Below, one piece after another: positions 32,901-64,000 of a stretch of 64,000 nucleotides of DNA. Position 1 is the first letter of the stretch. Each line of letters starts with the position of its first letter. The notes under the pieces were generated by a model, which ran no database searches, was not told the origin of the DNA, and saw only the letters and a list, made by a program, of their open reading frames with translations. The DNA lies in contig JACYXH010000019.1 of NCBI GenBank assembly GCA_026745465.1, forward strand, positions 1,902,456-1,966,455. The letters are read 5' to 3'. Made by a program: the position numbers and the translations under genes. This DNA comes from Lota lota (taxonomy: Eukaryota > Chordata > Actinopteri > Gadiformes > Lotidae).

Positions 32901-34371
32901 TCTACTAGGTACTGGTTTCCAAGAACAGAGCTCTAAGTGGTACTTTCATAACATCCCACAAAAACCTTGTCCTGTTTGTAACTGCCATTGTTAACCAAAA
33001 GTACAGCATGAGTGCTTCTGGGGAATGTATAACATGGATATGAACCAAATAAGTACAATAACCAACCAACCAACCAATGTAGTCATGTTACTAAATGAGA
33101 AATACGGCCACAGAGGCTGACAAAATTGCTTTGTATAAGGCCAATTCGATCTTGGTGAAGTAGTTGGCAAATTGTACAAACAATATATTTAAAAACAAAA
33201 TCTGCATTTTTGGGTTCACCATAGTCACTCAAAACATGGCGCTTTCACCGTAGCATTCAAAATGTTGCAACGTCAACTTCACATTACCTGTACACTGATT
33301 GCATCAAAACATAACAAACATTTTCAGTATTTCTATGCCAAATTGATTATATTCTGCATTTCTTCCTTGGGATGCCAAATGTATTGGGGGTTTGAGTTGT
33401 AAATCATTGAGACAAACTCTTCATGTTATTTCCCATATATTTTTCGAGCTAATATTGTTTATACGGTTGCGGCGTTAGATCATTGTGATTCTGATTGTTT
33501 CTGTAAGGACTGTGTAGCACATGGAAAAAGGTGCTGTTGTTAGGAAGGGATCCCATGGGCTCTGTCATGGTGGTTTGAATGTTAGACATTTGAAAACCAA
33601 ATCAGCCAGTCTCCGCCGAAACTACACTGTGTTCACTGCCAGATTTGCCTGCCGCCACTTCATTCTGCAGGCAAGCTGGCCGCAGGTGTTTTGTTCCTTC
33701 TTCCTCTTTTAGTGTCATGTACATTTGTATATGTATTAGTGCAACCCTGTGAATTGTGCTGCTGCCCGTCTTGGCCAGGACGCGCTTGTAAAAGAGGTTC
33801 AAGACTAAAAAGGTTCAATTAATAATGATAAAAAAAAGAAAAAAAAAGAAACTCCAAGTCAGGTAGTTACAAGGGTACTTAAAGGAAACTGAAGGTGCTT
33901 GACTTTTGTCATTGCCTCCATTTACACTTTTTGAAAAACATTCAAAAACATATATATTTGTTAGTTATATTAGATTAATCTCAGCTCCATGTTCATCTAA
34001 TATTATATAGGCCTATAGGCTATTCTAGGAATAAGCAATATTTAATTTGTATTATGTATACATGACAATCAACATTTGAAATGGAAGCATTTGATATAGC
34101 CTTAAGCATATCCTTAGAATAAACAAGGCAAACAAATTAAATAATTACCCAACACCAAACACTGGAATGTACTATTCCAAATAATATTAATAAAATATTG
34201 TGACAAACCTTTTAAACGGAGCAAATGTCAGCCTTAATGTGGAGATGCAGCTTAGATTGCTCCAGTGTCTGAACAAGCAAATGTTTGAGGTTGCCCACAA
34301 CATTTGTCCCCAGTGTATCGTAGCTTACAGGATGTTACCACCCACCAAACACACATGCCTTTTAGGCTAAG

Positions 34372-34509
<138 letters not shown>

Positions 34510-35049
34510 CACAAAGTCTTCTAGTGGTTAGGTTGTAGGTTAGCAATGACATCCTGCATTGGAAGACGTTCAAATGGGGTACTTGCATATTGTAGTAGTA
34601 TGCAGGTTTTTGTTCTCTGCCTCACCTACGTTTTTTTTTTGTAAAAGCATCTACTAAAAGGCTAACAAACTAAATGTTAAAATATGTCCACTAGAGGGAG
34701 ACACAGGATAACAAGGCAAAAATCCGTGTACATTCATGTCCGTGGGCCACAGTATGTTAGTCTTTATTCTTCTAGTCATGATACGGCAACTTCAACACAT
34801 GGGCTCTACATGTCTCAGCCTTCAAATAGGTATGATATGAGGAATATGACCCATTCGATTGTGTTGAACAAGGTCAGTGTTCAATGAATCTTAGGACTGC
34901 AAGCCATAGTGGTTATTATTCACTTATAATTCCCTTATAAGTCCCTCCACAATAATATATTTTTGTTATTTATAACTTTGGTAATTTAGCTGAAGCTTTT
35001 ATCTAACGTGACTCACAGTGACCTCGAGATACAGGCCATTAAAGTGCAG

Positions 35050-35190
35050 GTAGGGGTTAGATAGTGAATAGACCGGTCATGAAGGAACAGGAAGAGGTTA
35101 GACAGCGACCTCAGAGACCGGTCATTAAGGAGCAGGTAGGGGTTAGAAAGTTAAAACAGACAGGTCATGAAGGAAGAGGGAGCATCTTGC
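35050..35190. repeat. Imperfect minisatellite derived from a dispersed fish repeat
   Basis: The phrases gcaggtaggggttaga and gaccggtcat-aaggaacagg recur two to three times at roughly 55-60-bp spacing. They are embedded in a fragment of the common teleost repeat (attttatctaacgtgac-like start near 35000, then cttgctcaaagtgacctac). Confidence 0.6.
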
Positions 35191-35882
35191 TCAAAGTGAC
35201 CTACAGGATAGAGTGCGGATACTGTGGATCAAACCCAGTTCCTTTTGGCTGAGCTATAACTAACCACTCAAATATCCTTTTTTAAATCTTCCATAAAAAT
35301 TAAAATAAAGGTAAAAATACCATCTAACGGATAATAAAAAATTAAAAGGACAAAAGGATAGAATACATATACCAAACAATGAAAAGTCCTTTATTGCCAC
35401 CAGAACATGAGTGAGAAAAACAAAGACAATTTGACAGTGAGGAGTCGACCAAACAGCTAGGGTCACAACAGACGTGCACGCCCACACAAAGGGGAGTTCA
35501 GACACACAAGGATTACAGTAGAAGCACACACACACACACACGGAGGAGAGTGAGGTATAAAGGTGAACACAAAAAAATATATGGGGCACATTTTTCCTCC
35601 CTTGTACACAGACACAACCCAATAAAAAGGTACAAATACTAAAGTTCCTTTGTTCCCGCTTTCGATAAAAAGAAAAGAAAAAAAAAGAACGGCCACACAC
35701 ACAATAAGGGCCAACAGCAGAATCTGTCTATTCAATTTAAACCTCACATCATCTATTGTAAGTCGGGGCGAACCGTATTATTTAAACTCTTCTATCGAAC
35801 TTAAGTCATAGTACACAGGAATCCCTGACCGTCCCATCCACATCAAAATATCCAATATATAAATATATATATTTAGAATATA

Positions 35883-35971
35883 TACTGCTCCAAAAAATAA
35901 AGGGAACACTTGGAGTTACATTGTGTTGTTTAAGTGTTCCCTTTATTTTTTTGAGCAGTATATATTTAACT
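35883..35971. mobile_element. Tc1-type MITE, near-palindromic
   Basis: The left TIR tactgctccaaaaaataaag and the right TIR ctttatttttttgagcagta enclose only about 25 bp. The core ttggagttacattgtgttgt and the right TIR match the right end of the Tc1 relic at 6768-6816, so this is an extreme internal-deletion derivative of the same family. Confidence 0.85.
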
Positions 35972-38082
35972 AGGATGTCTTGTGGGCGTGTGTACCAGGG
36001 ACCTGTTAGGAGGCGTGTCACAAATAAAGTATTTTTTTGGTTGTATTTTTCTATATGTATTATTTTTTGTTCGTTTTTTTGTTACTTTCCAGGTTGAGAT
36101 TCCATGTTGGGACATTCAGTATGTACGATAGCAGCAGCTCCAAAAGGAAGAGAGATGTTTCGGAGAGTCCGATTTCTTTAAAAATCGAACACACCCTAAG
36201 TCTTCATGCACGGGACAGGCACAGAGAGTCTTACGGAGTTGTCAACATCTGACACCATGCACGTTAGAAACTTACAAATAAGGACTCGGGCAGAAATCAC
36301 AAGAGAAAAGGGAATCAAAAAGATCATGTCGAGAGAGAAAGGTTCACTTCCATTTTTGTTTTATTTGATAAATTGTATCTTGTGGAAAGAACAAAAAAGA
36401 AAAGTATGAAATTGCTTTTGAGAGCGGTTACCAAGACAACAGGTGACGGCGTGAGAGCTGCGAGCCGTGTCACGGGCAAGGGCGCACTTTGACTCCACTG
36501 TATATCTATAGATATATCAGAAACCAAGAGGGAACCCCCCTCTTAACGCATCATGCTCACCCGGCCAGCCTCCCTGAGCCCCACATCCTCATTTCAGTGT
36601 GTGTGTGTGTATATGTGTATGCGCTCAGTCCCGTATGACCCCTCTCAGGCACAGTATAGGTTTCCTTTACCATTTATTAATCTATTCATTTGTCATTTCG
36701 TAATTGATTTATATCATGTTCTGGCTACAGAGCTGCTGGAACGCTCCAACCCCCCCCCCCCGCCCAACTGAAAATATGAGGGAGGTGGAAGTGACATGTG
36801 ACCAAGGAGACTCTTAAGGCGAAACGCCAGGACCCCTCATCCCACCCCTAACCGTTGCTTTTGTTTGTTTTAGTGGACGCCAGATGTCTTACTAGGCACG
36901 CTCCCCCGCACGCCTTCACACCTACGACCGCGTCCACTCCCAAATGCTGCCGCAGCCAATCGCAAAAGAACAAGCACTTGAATTTCCTGTTTGGCACCAA
37001 ACATCCCTCGCTCTGTTTTAATTAACCCATTCACCACTGCTGCTCCTGTATTCCCTCGCTCTCTATCTCCACTAGTAACACCCCTGCACGCGTCGTCACT
37101 CGCTCTCAGATTCATCCATCAGTCTCTTAACCAAAATGAAAAAAGACCCCTCCCTCGCTTTTATTGTTCTTGTGAAACAAATGGAAAAAAGAAAACGGAA
37201 AAATCGAAATGATAAACTCGTCTTTTTTTTTTTGTCTTTTTTTTTTTTCAAATTCAAGGCACAATGTCTATCAGTAAACCATAATCCGCCCCCACGACCA
37301 GACCCGCCGCCTCCCCATCCATCTCGTCCTGACCTCGCCCCACCCCTCACCCCGCCCCATGGGCTGGGCACCACCGGCCCGACGCCACACAAGCAGGGAC
37401 CATGAGCAAACAAAGTCCGTCCGCATGCGTCTATGGCTGACCTCGCCGCCCCTCTCCCTCGTTCTAGCTCGCTCTTCGTTTCTCGACGTTAAACGCGTTT
37501 CGATAAACGCGTCGGTTTTGGCGGAAAAATATGTACTCTTTTTCGCCGTCCAACCCCCTCCTTAGTCAAAACCAGTGATAAACAACAACGACAACGTAAA
37601 TAATTGACATAACAAAAAAAAAAGGACATTAGTTAAAAAAAACTAAAAAACAAACAACATAGAGAGTCTCGTCCTGTTTCTTGTGTTTCCGTATTTCTTT
37701 AAAAATCAAGTCATTTCCACCAGCTCTGTTTTTTTTTTGGTAAGCTAGTCATGTGTTTTTTTTCTTAAAAATAAGCACTAAGTACTGATAGATAGGATAG
37801 CATACACCTTTAACGTGTTTTTTAAGTAGATGCGTTTGTCGTTTTTTTACGTTACGTTTTTTCGCACACGTATGAATTCAGATATTTTTCGTCAGGTACT
37901 TGTTTTTCTCTCACTCTCTCACTCTTCGGTTCAAGGTTAAAGTTAATGCAAGCAGGGACACAGATTGCCATGAGGTCTTGCTCTAGACGTGGATTCTTCC
38001 AGAAGGGCAGGGCCGCTCTATTTTTTTCTTTTTTTAAATACACGTGGTTTGTGGTTATTTTTTTGTTGTTGGTGCTTTTTCT

Positions 38083-53627
<15,545 letters not shown>

Positions 53628-54400
53628 GCTCGCCGTCGGCAAATCCCCACGGCCGGGCAGCTTGTCCGGAGCCGCTCCACCTCCCTGCGGTTCAGCCGGT
53701 ACCACCCCCAGCCTGGCCGGCCCGTCGCCGCCGCCGCTCCCCGGCCGCTTGTGGATTTCCAGTGTGTCGGATGGAGGGAGAGGGGCTGAGGTGAAGGGGT
53801 CGGGGAAGATAGGTGGTGATGGTGGTGTTGTTGACTAATGGCACCGCAGACGCTATCTCCAGCGGCCGGTTCCGTGTGTAAAAATGTGGGGCTCACTGAG
53901 CAGGATGACACCGCACCGGCCGACGAGCCCTGACGTGCGTCAACGGAGCCCACGAAGCTAATGATGCTCAGACAGGCAGAGAATGCTAGCGAATGGGCAA
54001 TTAGCTAGGCTAGGCTATTAACACCTTGGTGCCTCGGTCTCTTTGAATGGGGCGCTAGCTATCAAACATGGGCTATATCTTACTGCGTGTGTTTTCACTA
54101 CGCGCCTGGGCGCAGTCGTTGGTGTATATCTCCTTTTTTCCGCGAGTAGTCACCGGGGATTCCTTCCTTTGTTTGTGGTGATGCAGTTGTGCAGCTAGGC
54201 TTCCTTCCAAAAAAAAAACGCGTTTGTGGTGCACTGTAGCCCGGCACCTCCTTACTCCAACCACCCGTCCCCTCAAAAGCACGCTGATAGAGTGGATCGG
54301 CGAGGGACTGAATGACCTCAAAGAACCCACCCCTCAATTGCAAAAGACCCGCCCAAGGCACAATATTGGCTGTCGAGTGGCTACAGACGGCGTCGATCTA
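53628..54400 (-). promoter_or_regulatory. GC-rich 5' region of fxr2
   Basis: CpG-rich DNA runs upstream of the fxr2 ATG, in contrast with the AT-rich DNA beyond. It likely contains the 5' UTR and promoter. A 126-residue frame starting at 53953 overlaps the fxr2 start in another frame and could act as an upstream ORF if transcription starts far enough upstream. The transcription start is not identifiable by eye. Confidence 0.5.
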
Positions 54401-57355
54401 GTCTAGCGTGTATTCATTGGTTTTTAAAATAGAGGCTGGTTCATGGTTTTCACCAATGGATATTTAGAGATCGTATCCCAACCGGATCTATTGGATTTAC
54501 TCCGTGCCAGTTAAATTGGTACTCGAATTAACTGGCTCCGGTATCCGGTTTTGCTCACTCATTGATAACTAAGAACCAGTATTCTTCACAGTACCAGGCA
54601 TTGTGTAAACTACTATACAGCAACACCATTGGGTATTAGTCCACTAGGTTATATCATAGTAGAGCACCAATTTAGTAGGCCTTTACTATACTTTATATCA
54701 CATAGTAAGTAGTGTGTGATCTTGCAACAGTACAAGTTGTAAAGTATTTAAAAATATAAATGTGTTTAACTCGGGGTGTTGATGCATATGTGCAAGGATT
54801 TATGATATAAAGCAAAAAGGTTGTGTTAGTTTTATAACTTTTCTAAAGGAGTTATTAGTTTGTAATCCCAATTCCTTGCTGATTTTCCAAATGAATGAGA
54901 GTTGAATTAGCTGATTAAGTACAGCAACTTAAAAACGTTAGGTAATGGCAGGACATGGTTACGAAAGCAACGACGAGGAACCTTCTGGAAGACCAGATAT
55001 GTCCCACACCTGCTGCCAGAAAACAGCTGTGTGAAACGCACAGATCAGGCTGGTCAGAAGGGTGCCCAGGCCGTTAAAACACACTAAGGAATTGCGATTG
55101 CAGGCTAAATGCGTGTCTCCTCATCTGCAGTGTAGCTGGAAAGTATCGACTGGATTGTCAAGTGATTTGTCAAGTGTCAAGAGAAAATTTTATCCAAAAC
55201 GACATAGTTAATTGTAATTATTACTATTATTATTAGATATGTTTCTTTAATGAGCAGGTAGAGGATATACATATTGCTAAAGGATGATGTCAGGACTTGC
55301 TGCAGACATTAGGAATCAAACTGAGTTCAGTTGGGAGTCAATACCCTTCTCTCTACACTATCCAGCCCATTCCTTTCATTGATATATTTATTTAAAAAAA
55401 GTTTACAAAGCATCATAATATAACAAGTTGAGCATGTGCACTGGACAGACGGACATGGACCGTACACATTTAACCCATGGCCACATTTCTGAACAGCTTG
55501 CATGTCACCATACACAGCTCTGTGCATGCTGAGCAGCAGGCCAGCATTACAACCATCTTGCTAATGGAGGATAGGCGTATTATTATGGGATGTTAATTAG
55601 TAAAGTGTTATGGCTTTATTGACATGAAGTGTCCTGGCCTGCACCCACCGAGAGTGTAAATTAACTCCTTCCTGCATCTCCGACTGGGTTCACACCTCCA
55701 GGAAACAAGTGACTGCTACGCTGCTCTAGATCTCTAAAAGTAGACCGAGATTCCACGCCATCGTAGGTTGCTAAGGGCAGACGATGTAAAATCACAGGAC
55801 ATGTAGAGATATCAATTCTCTAGATAACAGGTTGAAATGTGTGCTGATTTCACAAATCTTTCTCTGACAAGATAATGATTACAAAAATATCCAGGGGCGT
55901 GTCATATTTTGCAGTAGAACACTGATAATGTAGTGGTTCAAGTGTATGAAAGGTAATTAAGGTAATTAGGTTTGACTCACAAAGGCCATAGCGTACCTGT
56001 CCCTAAGCAAGATGTCCTCACCCTTACCGGCTGCTTATTGACGTATGATGCATGTAGTTCTTCTATTTAGTAGTCACTTCTATGTTCATCTATGTAGTTA
56101 TGTTGTTTGTTATTTATGCACTTATGTTGTTTTTGATGTGTTTGTGGTTTTTATGAGCTTTGTTTAAATGTCAGCATCATTAAGCCTTTCATTATGAGAT
56201 AATCACACCAAAAATAATCAAATGGGCGATGATCTAATAAACAAGAGTTCCAAGCATCTGACAAAATTCCCACATTAGTGATCATCATCATCGTGTTTGC
56301 TCCATACAAATAAGATATACAGACTACAGTACACTGCATGCAATTCTGAATCCATGTTCTCTTCCTGTTCCTTAAATTAAATTCCCATCAGGGCAGACTA
56401 AGGTTATTTGTGTTTGGTGAAGCGGGGTTGGGGTGTGAGAGCGAGAGGAAGGGGCAATACAGATCATGACAGTGAAAATGACACTCCTCAAATGGTATAT
56501 AGGGACAGAAAAAGGCTGAACTGTTTCATTTCTTCTTATGTATAATGTAAATAGTTGCATTTACAGTATGCATATGCATGTTTATTCTGTAAGGCACTAT
56601 AGGAGTCATCATAGGGCAAAACACTGTTGTTGTTCATAATACTAATTATGAGTCTGCAACTTTTATGTACTAGGGCAGGGCACATGGTCCGTGGTCAATT
56701 TGTGATATCTTCACTAGTTTAGTCTACTACCTGTGCCCTGGTACGTACAAAGAGCAGTACCGCTATTTGTAGTATGAGCAACACCTGTGTTTGTCCTACA
56801 ATGAGGCCTCTGTGAAAAGGGTAGGTGAATAAGGCCTCTGTGAAAACATTTATTGTTTTCATTGAAGGCCTAACACATGGATTACAGTCCTTTAATAATG
56901 GCATAATACAGTTTTTTTTAAACACCATCAATGCTCTGTATTTTTCCTGTTCAATACAAACACTTTAATAAAGTATGTAGGCTATATTATGTGCGTATAT
57001 TCATTTCGTTAGGTGTAAAATATATCGTATTTTCAGCCACCCTTCCTGAACAGCACAGCTGTCTACAGGAGTAGGGCAGTGAGACGACCAGATGGGGTCA
57101 GTAATTCACAGTAATTTAGAACTACCAAAAAATCGAAGAAGGAGGAAACGGCCACTCAACCAATAGCAAAGCTTGTTGAATACGCGCGCGACTGAAACTT
57201 GATTAAGGAAGTAAATGTACAGAAACAAACAAATATACAGTTACTTCAATCACCTACAGTCTAATTTGTCATATTTATTAGTACTAGACGCTTTTATCAG
57301 TCGTTGTGTTAGAGCGGCAGTACAACACACGTAAATACGTGACTTAAGTTATCTG
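54400..57355. other. Intergenic between fxr2 and haus4 (divergent genes)
   Basis: No gene seen. It contains a short copy of the unclassified dispersed repeat (56650-56835). Fragments of the common cttgctcaagg-type fish repeat lie near 55250-55330 and 55970-56030. The last few hundred bases are the likely haus4 promoter. Confidence 0.55.
56650..56835. repeat. Unclassified dispersed repeat, short copy
   Basis: It reads gcaacttttatgtactaggg ... cctgtgccctggtacgta ... caacacctgtgtttgtccta ... gaggcctctgtgaaaaggg, parallel to the parts at 46040-46650. The block aggcctctgtgaaaa is duplicated immediately afterward at 56831-56845. Confidence 0.55.
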
Positions 57356-60474
<3,119 letters not shown>

Positions 60475-60570
60475 ACACGCTCAATAGAGATTACACAAAG
60501 CTGACGTCTTATTTTTTTCATGTCTCTTTAAATCAATATTGTCTTTTGTACATAGCGTGTCTTTTCGTCA

Positions 60571-60576
60571 AATAAA
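60571..60576 (+). terminator. haus4 polyadenylation signal
   Basis: Canonical AATAAA 97 bp after the haus4 stop codon, followed by a GT-rich stretch (agttgtgttgtc). Confidence 0.75.
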
Positions 60577-60946
60577 AGGTCAGACAAATAGTTGTGTTGT
60601 CAACCACGTCCAATATTTTGTTGTATATCGAAGTCTGTTTCAACAGCTTGCTATCTATCTATGAAACTAAAACTAAACTAAAAACTAAAAGAAAAGCAAT
60701 CGCAAAAGAAACGAAAACTGAGCTTGTACAAATAACGACAACTAAACTGAAACCGAAATACAGGACTTTAATGTAATGTTATAGATAAACGATTAAAACT
60801 GAAGGTAAATAAACCTCATTTAATTTATTTCTTTGTATTCATAAAGTATGATATTGTTCTTGTCGTTCTGAGTACACTGGTGGGGATTTCCTTTTAAGAT
60901 AAAGGTGACAATAAAACTGAAACTAAACTGTAAATACAAGCAAAAT

Positions 60947-60952
60947 AAAAAA
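60947..60952 (-). terminator. RNA polymerase III terminator of tRNA-Ala
   Basis: Six Ts on the minus strand start 2 nt after the tRNA 3' end, the usual Pol III stop signal. Confidence 0.85.
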
Positions 60953-60953
60953 G

Positions 60954-61026
60954 TGGAGGATGCGGGCATCGATCCCGCTACCTCTCGCATGCTAAGCGAG
61001 CGCTCTACCATTTGAGCTAATCCCCC
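60954..61026 (-). tRNA. tRNA-Ala (AGC anticodon)
   Basis: The 73-nt minus-strand sequence starts GGGGGATTAGCTCAAATGG and folds as a full cloverleaf. The acceptor stem GGGGGAT pairs with ATCCTCC with one G-T pair. The A box TAGCTCAAATGG and the B box GGGATCGATGC are present. The anticodon loop reads CTTAGCATG with AGC, and the discriminator base is A. No intron and no encoded CCA, as normal in animals. A T6 run follows directly on the minus strand. Confidence 0.96.
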
Positions 61027-61029
61027 GTC

Positions 61030-62197
61030 CGTAGCATATGTCGTTTTATGCTTATATACATTTATAGGAAAGCATTTGAACTCACACTCATATAAAGATC
61101 TTTTTTTTTATTTGTATATATATACACTTTTATTTTGGTTACCTACTGCAGACATTCAACAGTCAAATTAGATCAATTCCAGGCCATTTTGTTTGCGTTC
61201 AACGGTGGATGGGTTACCGTCGGTTACCGGTAGGTGGTAGCATTTCTTTAGCCCTACATTTAATGACATCGTTTTGTGGCAGTCTCCTTGCGCTGCATTT
61301 CTCTATCTGGGATGTGATGTGAATTTCTTTATTTATTATCTTAGTTCATATTAAGATGAACCCCAGGTAACTGCCATCGTGCCAAGTTTTTATCTAACCA
61401 TGTTTCTCGTCTAAACAAGTACAATATCTGGTCTCCCGTTTAAAATGCGAGATAACAATACCACATGATTAGAGTGGAAACAGCAGGCATCCATCTGCCA
61501 TAACATCCCACTCAAATATTTAGCCTATATCCCATTAGTTCAATACATGTTATATGCTACTCTGTACTGTAAAAAACACTAAATATAATGTTAGTCATTG
61601 GTTTAATTTGTTAATAATGTAATCAATATAACTCGCAATCCCCTCCCGTTCCACAAAAGGGCGTCATATGACAACATGACCATCTACCTGTCTTCAGTAA
61701 ACGTATGCCATATGCTACATTCAGGTAAAACGTAGCTATACATATCTTAAACGCTTAGCCATTTTAAACCTAGCACGAACCTTCTTTAAATAAATGAAAA
61801 CGTCTGTGAAAAGAGTCGTGTGTACAAATACCTAGGCCTCAAACCTTATAGGAGAACGCTATTATAGCGTTGGATGGGGGGGCGTGGTTCGCGCAAATGA
61901 TGCTGGGGGCTCGTGCCTCTCCGATCATCTCACAGAAGCAGATGCTCAGCCCCGCCTTAAATAAGAGAACCACTGACTGTGACGGCTACCGGTTCAACTC
62001 CTCCTCCTCTTCCTCTTCCACCACCTCCTCCACCACCTACTCCACCAACCTCCACCACCAGCACAACTCCGCATCTGGCAGGAGGATAGCCCGCATCTGG
62101 CTGTCACTGTAGCTCTCGTGCACCGCGGCATGTCCCTACTCACCACACTGGACACAGGAATAGGTTTTTGGTTGTTTCAAGACAAGGCTGTACGAAA
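61030..62197. other. Intergenic and dock11 5' region
   Basis: No other gene seen. The last part (about 61.85-62.19 kb) becomes GC-rich and probably contains the dock11 promoter and 5' UTR. It includes an 80-residue Ser/Thr-rich frame with a (tcc/acc)n tract that has no family support. Confidence 0.5.
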
Positions 62198-62299
62198 ATG
62201 TCCGAAGTACGGAAATTCACCAAGCGGCTTAGCAAGCCCGGCACGGCGGCGGAGGTCCGACAGAGTGTGTCGGAGGCAGTGAGGACGTCCGTGATCGTG
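62198..62299 (+). CDS. dock11: DOCK11 (zizimin 2) first coding exon, gene continues off window
   Basis: The 34 codons start [20 protein letters not shown] and end with RTSVIV at a GT donor (GTG|gtgagt, 62299/62300). The pattern [24 protein letters not shown] is the N-terminus of the DOCK-D subfamily and fits DOCK11 better than DOCK9 or DOCK10. DOCK11 is a Cdc42 guanine-nucleotide exchange factor with PH, DHR1 and DHR2 domains, expressed in leukocytes. None of those domains is in the window; what follows is intron 1. Confidence 0.82.
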
Positions 62300-63452
62300 G
62301 TGAGTAGTACAGGGACTAAATTGTTGGTAATAATGTGGGCTAGCTCATCTATGCAGACCACCATTTAGCTAGACGCGTGGCAGACCTCACAATGGACGGT
62401 TATTATGGATACCCACGTTTTTCAATTAAAGCCTGTTTTTTTGTTTTACCATGATCCATTGTTTTAAGAGAGGGTTGCGGTCGTTGAGTTAACTTCCTCC
62501 CGGTTCTTTTCAAAGTGTGCCTCCGTTAACGTTTTCCACCGTTATGCCCCAATGCGCCACCGCAAGCGGACAACAATGATTCAATGTTGCCATACAATGT
62601 GTGTTATACACATCACTCCTGTTCATTATGAAGCATACGTGTGTTTATTACGTGTTGGGAAATTGTATCCTTAGTGACAAAGCTCTTCGACATAAGTGTG
62701 TGTTCTGCGGTGTGACATTGTCTACAAGGCACACATGGTGTTTCCAGTGCGTGTTCTCCTTTTGTGTGTGCTTGTGGAAAAAAGAGAGCAGTAGACATGC
62801 CAACCGGACAGCTGCACCGCGGATTCTGACATTGACTTGCTGGAGCTTTCTGCTGGATTTGGCGTGCTTGGAAATGCGTGGAAAATCAATGCTGCATATT
62901 AATGCTGCATATTGATTTAGACTTTCCTTTGTAACACTGTTTTTTTTTTTTGTTCCCTATTATTAACCACGGTAGGACCTTGTAGTGGTTTTAATAGACT
63001 GATAATAGGGGAATTTGTCTCGGCTGCTTTCGTTAATACGCATTTAGAGCGGAAATGCCTATTAAGCAATTGTGGGCTTCGAAATGGTCACGTGCAGGAG
63101 CGTATTCTCCTTGATGGTGCCAACGTGTACAGGCATGACGTTTTGCTGCTACTTCCGGTGATGTCATGACCACTGGCATCACAGGATTGACTGTTCTTCA
63201 TCATCATCTTCTCCTTTGTTATAACTAATGCCTATGGCATCCAAAGTAATACTCATCTCATTGTCAATTCTGCACAGTTGCCCCACATAACTTAGTTCAA
63301 CCGATTAACTAGGAACAACAATGGTGGAACTTTTCAAATAATTGTAGCAGAATGTTCTGCCTTAGCAAGTCATCCTTTGCCTAAGTCTTATGATCATCAC
63401 ATTGCATAATGGGTTGCGGAAGGAGTTACTAGCATCACAATCTTGTGATATT

Positions 63453-63532
<80 letters not shown>

Positions 63533-64000
63533 GGTGTGTGTCTATCTGCATGTGCGTGGTCTTTTGGCCACTAATCCCCAGGGTAAGGGTTGGCATGGTA
63601 ACAGAGAACAAGCCCTGTGTGTTGTAGAGTTTGCGAACCCTGTGTCTCTCTCACATGGGGATTTCCTCAGGCATGTAGCGGCCATGCATCCTTATATGAA
63701 TGTCAATTTAGGTTTTTAGTATCTGGATGTCCCCGGTATGAATGTAACGTTTGTTTTTGTGTGAATGAAGCATCAATCTTACATTTTGGATCCTCACTCT
63801 GTTGTTATTGTGTACACATGTTATTGGTACACATGTTAGTTCAAGTTTTATGTTAAACTTTGGGTCCTCGGTTGTCTTGTCTTTATCTATGTCTCGCCAC
63901 TGCTTATCTAATGTTGGTTGTTCAGTCCAATTTCAGAGAGTCTGAGTTTATGTGAAATTCTTACAAGATGATTTTGACTGAAGAGGATAAAATATGTCAT
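62300..64000 (+). other. dock11 intron 1 (start)
   Basis: No exon resembling the next DOCK11 coding exon appears before the window ends. It contains a GT repeat and otherwise unassigned DNA. Confidence 0.6.
63455..63531. repeat. (GT)n microsatellite in dock11 intron 1
   Basis: About 38 uninterrupted GT dinucleotides. Confidence 0.98.

Noticed and set aside
61870-62112. 80-residue Ser/Thr-rich frame upstream of dock11
   Set aside because: Mostly a (tcc/acc)n simple repeat in the GC-rich 5' region; no family support.

Overview
The window is animal nuclear DNA, almost certainly from a ray-finned (teleost) fish. The genes are small-exon vertebrate genes with GT-AG introns. There are very long (CA)n/(GT)n microsatellites, fish-type Tc1, hAT, DIRS-like and LINE relics, a fish-style IgV receptor, and tandem rbm4 paralogues. 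Species cannot be fixed from the sequence alone. All gene models below were assembled by hand from reading frame, splice sites and remembered family similarity; nothing was searched.

Layout. 1-2.4 kb: tandem array of U1 snRNA genes on the minus strand, with an exact 999-bp period and a third unit that decays at the array edge. 2.4-9.5 kb: mostly non-coding, with an internally deleted Tc1-like transposon at 5.87-6.82 kb. 9.55-11.04 kb (+): a six-exon single-IgV membrane receptor with a cytoplasmic ITIM. 13.93-15.22 kb (-): an RBM4-family RNA-binding protein (copy A) whose second exon carries a frameshift at a 13-G run. 17.77-18.50 kb (+): tifa, an FHA-domain adaptor with an in-frame 18-bp minisatellite. 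18.5-23.8 kb: LINE relics and unassigned DNA. 23.80-24.98 kb (-): a second, intact rbm4 paralogue (copy B). 26.39-31.49 kb (-): a three-exon PLAC8/cornifelin-family gene whose 4.2-kb first intron is filled with a DIRS-like retrotransposon relic, a LINE relic and a nested insert. A hAT element with a perfect 8-bp target duplication lies just upstream of that gene. 38.08-53.63 kb (-): complete 17-exon fxr2. 57.36-60.47 kb (+): complete nine-exon haus4. 60.95-61.03 kb (-): tRNA-Ala(AGC). 62.20 kb (+): first coding exon of dock11, which continues beyond the window.

Functional theme. Several loci act in RNA processing or RNA binding (U1 snRNA, two RBM4-like proteins, FXR2). This looks like coincidence of neighbours, not an operon-like system. 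tifa and the ITIM receptor are innate-immune signalling genes. I found no clearly new biological system. The best candidates for a second look are the TRAF6-motif-bearing minisatellite in tifa, the homogenised U1 array, the RBM4 paralogues without a zinc knuckle, the two non-canonical GC-AG introns, and an unclassified dispersed repeat at 46 and 56.7 kb.
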